In this document: positions 60,294-64,000 of the stretch, one piece after another
How positions within the stretch are numbered: the first letter of the stretch is position 1
Layout: each line of letters begins with the position of its first letter
Assembly: GCF_000163055.2 (NCBI RefSeq)
Contig: NC_022111.1
Location: 682,001-746,000 of the forward strand
Source: Prevotella sp. oral taxon 299 str. F0039
GTDB taxonomy: Bacteria; Bacteroidota; Bacteroidia; Bacteroidales; Bacteroidaceae
Reading direction: 5' to 3'
DNA: 64,000 bases
Translations under genes and position numbers: made by a program
Notes under the pieces: model-generated
What the model was told of the DNA's origin: nothing
Database searches by the model: none
What the model saw: the letters and a program-made list of their open reading frames with translations, nothing else

Positions 60294-61562
60294 ATGATGT
60301 TAAAAGTACGCTTAGCTCTAATGAACTTCTTGCAGTTTGCAATATGGGGAGCTTATCTAATATCTATGGGAACCTATTTATCGACAATTGAATTAGGTTC
60401 AAAGATTGGTGTTTTTTATTCAATGCAGGGAATTGTTTCGATCTTTATGCCTGCCATTATGGGAATAGTGGCAGATAGATGGGTGCCTGCTCAGAAACTA
60501 ATGGGCTTCTGTCATCTTATAGCTGCAACATTTATGCTTGCTACAGGTTATTGTGGTATGGTGTTATCTAATAGCGGTGGGATAGAAGTTGCGTCGTCTT
60601 TGATGGAAGCAAAACTACTATTCCCTTTCTATTCTCTAAGCGTTGCATTTTATATGCCAACCCTTGCATTAAGTAATTCTGTTGCTTATACTGCATTATC
60701 AAATGCAAATATGGATACAGTAAAGAGCTTTCCACCAATTAGAGTCTTTGGAACTATCGGCTTTATCTTTACAATGTGGGTGGTAGATTTGTTTGGTTTT
60801 CAAGCAAATCACAATCAGTTCTTTGTTTCAGCATTCTGTGGATTATTGCTATTTGTTTATTCTTTTAGTTTACCTAAGTGTAATATTTCAAAGGCAACAC
60901 ATAATCAAACTTTTGTAGAAGCTCTTGGTTTTAAATCTTTTGCATTGTTTAAAGATAAAAGAATGGCTATTTTCTTCATCTTTTCAATGTTGCTTGGCGT
61001 GAGTCTTCAGATAACCAATAGCTTTGCCAATCCATTTATTACAAGTTTTAAAAATATAGCAGAATATTCAGACTCTTTTGGAGTTAATCATGCAAACATT
61101 CTTATTTCATTGTCTCAAATTAGTGAAACTTGTTGTATCTTACTTATTCCTTTCTTTATGAAGCGATATGGAATTAAAACCATTATGACTATGGCAATGA
61201 TTGCATGGGTATTAAGATTTAATTTATTAGGATTAGGAAATCCTGGTGATAGAGTATGGATATTTGCTGCTTCTATGATTATTTATGGTTTGGCATTCGA
61301 CCTATTTAATATCTCAGGTTCTTTATTTGTTGACAATTCTGTAGACTATGAGATGCGTTCAAGTGCGCAAGGACTATTTATGCTTATGACAAATGGAATT
61401 GGCGCAACCGTTGGAACACTTGCAGCACAAGCAGTTGTGAATAGTCATACCATAGATGGTGTTACTGATTGGGTGTCTTGCTGGATGATTTTTGCATGTT
61501 ATGCCGCAGTCGTTGCCATTGGCTTTGTGTTGATGTTTCGTTCAAGAACAGAGAAACTATAA
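60294..61562 (+). CDS. Nucleoside permease, NHS-family MFS transporter
   Basis: The 422-residue membrane protein has 12 helices and begins R-L-A-L-M-N-F-L-Q-F-A-I-W-G-A-Y-L-I-S-M-G, as in NupG/XapB nucleoside:proton symporters. The middle cytoplasmic loop (about 195-220) is short. Near the end, F-D-L-F-N-I-S-G-S-L-F-V-D fits the family. A second ATG follows directly at 60297. Together with cdd two genes away, it suggests uptake and use of nucleosides. The next start lies two bases after its stop. Confidence 0.9.
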   Translation: MMLKVRLALMNFLQFAIWGAYLISMGTYLSTIELGSKIGVFYSMQGIVSIFMPAIMGIVADRWVPAQKLMGFCHLIAATFMLATGYCGMVLSNSGGIEVASSLMEAKLLFPFYSLSVAFYMPTLALSNSVAYTALSNANMDTVKSFPPIRVFGTIGFIFTMWVVDLFGFQANHNQFFVSAFCGLLLFVYSFSLPKCNISKATHNQTFVEALGFKSFALFKDKRMAIFFIFSMLLGVSLQITNSFANPFITSFKNIAEYSDSFGVNHANILISLSQISETCCILLIPFFMKRYGIKTIMTMAMIAWVLRFNLLGLGNPGDRVWIFAASMIIYGLAFDLFNISGSLFVDNSVDYEMRSSAQGLFMLMTNGIGATVGTLAAQAVVNSHTIDGVTDWVSCWMIFACYAAVVAIGFVLMFRSRTEKL

Positions 61563-61564
61563 AT

Positions 61565-62122
61565 ATGAGTAACATTCAATTAACATTTCATGGAATCTCA
61601 ACAATTCTAGAAGGACAGGACGTTGGGTTATTACTTTTGGTAGATGAACAATCTAACCAACAAATAAGTGTAATCTGTACTACTGAGAAACTGAAGGAAT
61701 TTAGATTTTATCTTTCTGCAAAGAAAACTCCTAATACATTGTTAAACGTGTTGTGGAGTGTCATTCGTAGTTATGAAGAATCGAATTTTGAGGTTGTCAT
61801 TAATACGTTAATTGATGGAGAGTATAAAGCATATTTATACAATTCTACGACGCTTGATTTATATCCTATATCTGCAGTTGATGGAGTTTTATTGAGTATT
61901 ATTGCAAAGATTCCGATCTTTATCGACGAGTATTTGATGAAAAGGCAAAGTATTCCGTTTAATAAAGACTCAAAAACAATGTCACTTCCTGTTAATACAC
62001 TATCTGAAGAGATGCTAGGCGAGGCTTTAACAAAAGCTGTAGATAATGAGAATTATGAGTTAGCAGCGGCATTAAATCAAGAAATTGAACGGAGAAAGAA
62101 ACTAAAGAACAATAAAGGATAA
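61565..62122 (+). CDS. Bifunctional nuclease-family protein with UvrB/C motif
   Basis: The 185-residue protein resembles the bifunctional nuclease (DUF151/BFN) family over residues 1-135: E-G-Q-D-V-G-L-L-L-L-V-D-E and P-N-T-L-L-N-V-L-W-S-V-I. The C-terminal part (about 145-185) has a UvrB/UvrC-type helix pair (L-G-E-A-L-T-K-A-V-D-N-E-N-Y-E-L-A-A-A-L). The frame opens 32 codons upstream inside the permease gene, but M-S-N-I-Q-L at 61565, two bases after its stop, is the start. Its nuclease activity is a family inference. Confidence 0.85.
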   Translation: MSNIQLTFHGISTILEGQDVGLLLLVDEQSNQQISVICTTEKLKEFRFYLSAKKTPNTLLNVLWSVIRSYEESNFEVVINTLIDGEYKAYLYNSTTLDLYPISAVDGVLLSIIAKIPIFIDEYLMKRQSIPFNKDSKTMSLPVNTLSEEMLGEALTKAVDNENYELAAALNQEIERRKKLKNNKG

Positions 62123-62132
62123 TATAATAAGA

Positions 62133-62861
62133 ATGAAAGAAGTTCGATATTTTTATGCTCCTTCTGCTTTAGCAACAAACGAATTGCCAAGTGAAGAAGC
62201 TATCCATGCATCAAAAGTATTACGCTTGCAATCTGGAGATGAAATGGTGTTAATAGATGGGAAAGGTTCTTTTCATCAAGCAGAGATTGTAAATATAACA
62301 AAGAGTAGATGTGAATATCAAATTACTCATTCTCAAGAATTTCCTAAAACTTGGAATAATAATATTCATTTAGCAATTGCTCCTACAAAAAATATTGATA
62401 GGATAGAGTGGCTAACAGAAAAGATTACAGAAATAGGTTTCGATGAATTGTCTTTTCTAAATTGTAGATTTTCAGAGCGTAGGGTTGTAAAGAACGAACG
62501 ACTAGAGCGTATTATCGTATCTGCAGCCAAGCAAAGTCGAAAGTCGTGGATGCCACAATTAAACGAAATGGTTTCGTTTAAAGAGTTCGTTTCGATACCG
62601 CATAAGGGATTAAAGTTTATTGCTCATTGTTATAACCAATTCCCAAAGATCGACTTATGTTCAACTCTTAATAAAGAAGAGATAAAAGAAGATGTTTTAA
62701 TTCTTGTTGGTCCTGAAGGAGATTTCTCAGTAGATGAAGTTGAAATGGCTTTGAAAAATGGCTTTCAATCGATTTCTTTAGGGGAAAATAGATTAAGAAC
62801 AGAAACGGCAGGACTTGTTGCTGTAACAATTGCACAATTTGCTTTAAGGAAAAATAAATAA
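62133..62861 (+). CDS. rsmE: 16S rRNA (uracil-1498-N3)-methyltransferase
   Basis: The 242-residue SPOUT enzyme methylates U1498 of 16S rRNA. It has an N-terminal PUA-like region (H-A-S-K-V-L-R-L-Q-S-G-D), K-N-I-D-R-I-E-W-L-T-E-K, A-A-K-Q-S-R-K-S-W-M-P, and the knot blocks L-V-G-P-E-G-D-F-S and L-G-E-N-R-L-R-T-E-T-A. It is 10 bases after the BFN-family gene, so both are likely cotranscribed with the nucleoside permease. Confidence 0.94.
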   Translation: MKEVRYFYAPSALATNELPSEEAIHASKVLRLQSGDEMVLIDGKGSFHQAEIVNITKSRCEYQITHSQEFPKTWNNNIHLAIAPTKNIDRIEWLTEKITEIGFDELSFLNCRFSERRVVKNERLERIIVSAAKQSRKSWMPQLNEMVSFKEFVSIPHKGLKFIAHCYNQFPKIDLCSTLNKEEIKEDVLILVGPEGDFSVDEVEMALKNGFQSISLGENRLRTETAGLVAVTIAQFALRKNK

Positions 62862-62872
62862 AAGAGAGAAAT

Positions 62873-62905
62873 CAAGAGTTATTAATTAATAACTCTTGTT
62901 TTTTT
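62873..62905 (+). terminator. Palindromic terminator shared by convergent genes
   Basis: CAAGAGTTATTAA and its reverse complement form a perfect 26-bp palindrome (62873-62898), followed by T7 (62899-62905). It should end the rsmE transcript. The TAA stop of the minus-strand gene (62884-62882) and its last codons lie within the same palindrome. Confidence 0.8.
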
Positions 62906-63424
62906 CTTATGATGGTGTTTCCTATGTTTCTTTTTAGAACTCGACTTCTTTATATTTATATGGTGTCGGTGTTTGGGAGAAGTTTTTATTTTACTTATCT
63001 TATTTAAGTCAAGCTCTCCGGGTATAGTACTTTCTGTTTTTGCGATTGTAATTTCTCCTGTAAATGAATTAATATCTAATTCTTCAACTTTAGAAATGTT
63101 ATTAATATGTTTCTTTATGATTTTTATAGTGATAGTATTTCCATCTTTTGAAACTCTACTATCAATAATTTTATTTCTATTTTCTAGATTAATTTCATCT
63201 TGACTATTATTAAGAACATCATATTTATATAGTCGGTTATTTGATATATAATATAAAGCATGGCGTTTCATGTCTGTATATTTTGCAATAATATGGCTTC
63301 CTTTTGGTAGAGTTGTGCTTAATATTTTTATTCTGTTTGCAATAGGGGTTTGTGCTAATATACTTGAATTAAGAATTAAAAAGAAAGGAAGAATTGAAAT
63401 TCTTATTTGTTTGTTTATTGTCAT
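62882..63424 (-). CDS. Small secreted protein with basic tail
   Basis: The 180-residue protein has a signal peptide (about residues 1-24, ending I-L-A-Q-T). A middle beta-rich part carries D-G-N-T-I-T-I-K-I-I and Y-Y-I-S-N-N-R-L-Y-K-Y, perhaps propeller-like. The C-terminal 35 residues are very rich in Lys and His (K-K-K-H-R-K-H-H-H-K-K-K). I do not recognise a family. A basic His-rich tail could bind metal, nucleic acid or acidic envelope polymers; that is speculation. Confidence 0.65.
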   Translation of the reverse strand: MTINKQIRISILPFFLILNSSILAQTPIANRIKILSTTLPKGSHIIAKYTDMKRHALYYISNNRLYKYDVLNNSQDEINLENRNKIIDSRVSKDGNTITIKIIKKHINNISKVEELDINSFTGEITIAKTESTIPGELDLNKISKIKTSPKHRHHINIKKSSSKKKHRKHHHKKKTRVIN

Positions 63425-63464
63425 TATAATATAAGTTAATTGTGATGTTCCACGAATTTGACTT

Positions 63465-63495
63465 CAAAGTTAGCATATCTTCTTCTTCCTTCAAA
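63465..63495 (-). promoter_or_regulatory. Promoter of the small secreted protein gene
   Basis: On the minus strand TTTG lies at 63495-63492, 19 bases, TAACTTTG at 63472-63465. The ATG at 63424 lies about 35 bases after the expected start point. The 412-base divergent gap 63425-63836 holds this and the ppdK promoter; nothing else is recognised. Confidence 0.6.
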
Positions 63496-63764
63496 ACTAT
63501 TCAACTTTTATTTGTATAATAAGACCATTGTAAACTTATAACTTTTACTTTATAAAAACACTATAATTACTTGATAATACGATAGATATTTGGAGGCAAA
63601 AATAGTCATTTTGTTTTTGAAAGAAAAGTGTATGATATAGTATGGTACATCATATTGAGTAATTATACATTCTTAAATATGCTCTTTGCAATCTTTTTGA
63701 ATTATTCTGTCAAATGATTTTAGGTAAAAATGTAAAATAGACTTTGCATTTTGGTGTAAAATGT

Positions 63765-63795
63765 TTTGTTTATTGCTCTTTTTATTTTATCTTTG
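63765..63795 (+). promoter_or_regulatory. Promoter of ppdK
   Basis: TTTG at 63765-63768, 19 bases, TATCTTTG at 63788-63795. The ATG at 63837 lies about 35 bases after the expected start point. Confidence 0.65.
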
Positions 63796-63836
63796 CAGTA
63801 ATAAGAAACATTAAATAATAATTAAAAAATAAATCT

Positions 63837-64000
63837 ATGAACGAAAAGAGAGTTTATACTTTTGGCAATGGCAAGGCCGAAGGAAAAGCCGATATGAAAA
63901 ATCTATTGGGTGGAAAAGGTGCCAATCTTGCTGAAATGAACCTAATAGGAGTGCCTGTTCCTCCTGGATTTACAATTACAACTGATGTATGTAATGAATA
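63837..64000 (+). CDS. ppdK: Pyruvate, phosphate dikinase, N-terminal part
   Basis: Only the first 54 codons lie inside the window. They read [12 protein letters not shown] then [12 protein letters not shown] and V-P-V-P-P-G-F-T-I, the standard opening of pyruvate phosphate dikinase, which interconverts pyruvate and phosphoenolpyruvate using ATP/AMP and PPi. The [10 protein letters not shown] nucleotide loop is intact. The start at 63837 is supported by a promoter 40 bases upstream. Confidence 0.92.
   Translation, partial: MNEKRVYTFGNGKAEGKADMKNLLGGKGANLAEMNLIGVPVPPGFTITTDVCNE

Noticed and set aside
1..64000. Insertion sequence, prophage or integrative element
   Set aside because: No transposase, integrase, phage or conjugation gene was found, and tRNA genes show no attachment-site duplication that I could see.

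Overview
The window looks like chromosomal DNA from a low-GC Bacteroidetes bacterium, most likely Prevotellaceae. Four things point there: many upstream regions carry the Bacteroidetes promoter pattern TTTG/TTG, about 20 bases, then TAnnTTTG; Shine-Dalgarno sequences are nearly absent; many products are Bacteroidetes families (GldE- and GldB-like proteins, DUF4491, DUF4494, DUF4301, DUF1573, a fused FeoA-FeoB, DPP IV); and the gene order is mostly housekeeping. No rRNA, CRISPR array, transposase, integrase or prophage gene was found. The species assignment is inference.

Layout. 0-5.2 kb: the end of an HU gene, a membrane-spanning HU/LysM protein, a Gly-Leu-Gly tRNA cluster, then a conserved protein, ssb, gldE-like and a phosphopantetheinyl transferase. 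5.5-12.7 kb: a DASS transporter, a GldB-like lipoprotein, a TIGR01212 radical SAM protein, dipeptidyl peptidase IV and a GT8 glycosyltransferase. 13.4-23.6 kb, all minus strand: FeoAB, two ABC-2 permeases, an HlyD adaptor, a TolC-type channel, a coiled-coil membrane protein and a PepSY protein. 24.6-34.8 kb, mostly plus strand: dapA, fmt, tsaC-like, a ClC channel, rlmH, DUF4491, DUF4494, YggS, kdsA-kdsD and a cardiolipin-synthase-like enzyme. 35-39 kb: a LuxR-type regulator, DUF1573, aspS and two small winged-helix proteins. 39-46 kb, minus strand: a dTDP-3-amino-sugar cluster (FdtB-like, FemAB-like, FdtA-like), purT, rmlB, a cytidylate-kinase-like protein and a MATE exporter. 46.6-51.4 kb: xseAB, ilvE, trmB, mrp. 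51.9-63.4 kb: a divergent EF-G paralogue, hemW, panB, a beta-helix lipoprotein, cdd, tRNA-Ser, DUF4301, a nucleoside permease, a bifunctional-nuclease-family protein, rsmE and a small secreted protein. The window ends in the start of ppdK.

How the genes fit together. Cell-envelope sugars are a theme: kdsA and kdsD make Kdo precursors, and rmlB, the FdtA-like and the FdtB-like proteins would make a dTDP-3-amino-3,6-dideoxyhexose. Iron uptake (FeoAB) sits beside an export system and a PepSY membrane protein. Cytidine deaminase and a nucleoside transporter suggest nucleoside salvage.

The most interesting observations are: (1) one protein that joins an HU-type DNA-binding domain to a transmembrane helix and a LysM peptidoglycan-binding domain; (2) an EF-G paralogue whose catalytic switch-II histidine is replaced by alanine; (3) a family of intergenic arrays with an exact or near 22-bp period, present three times; (4) a promoter followed within about 60 bases by a strong terminator, a candidate small RNA; (5) a four-gene exporter cluster with two permeases but no ATPase; (6) a degenerate repeat of about 120 bp present twice; (7) an unidentified coding-like remnant beside a possible miniature inverted-repeat element.
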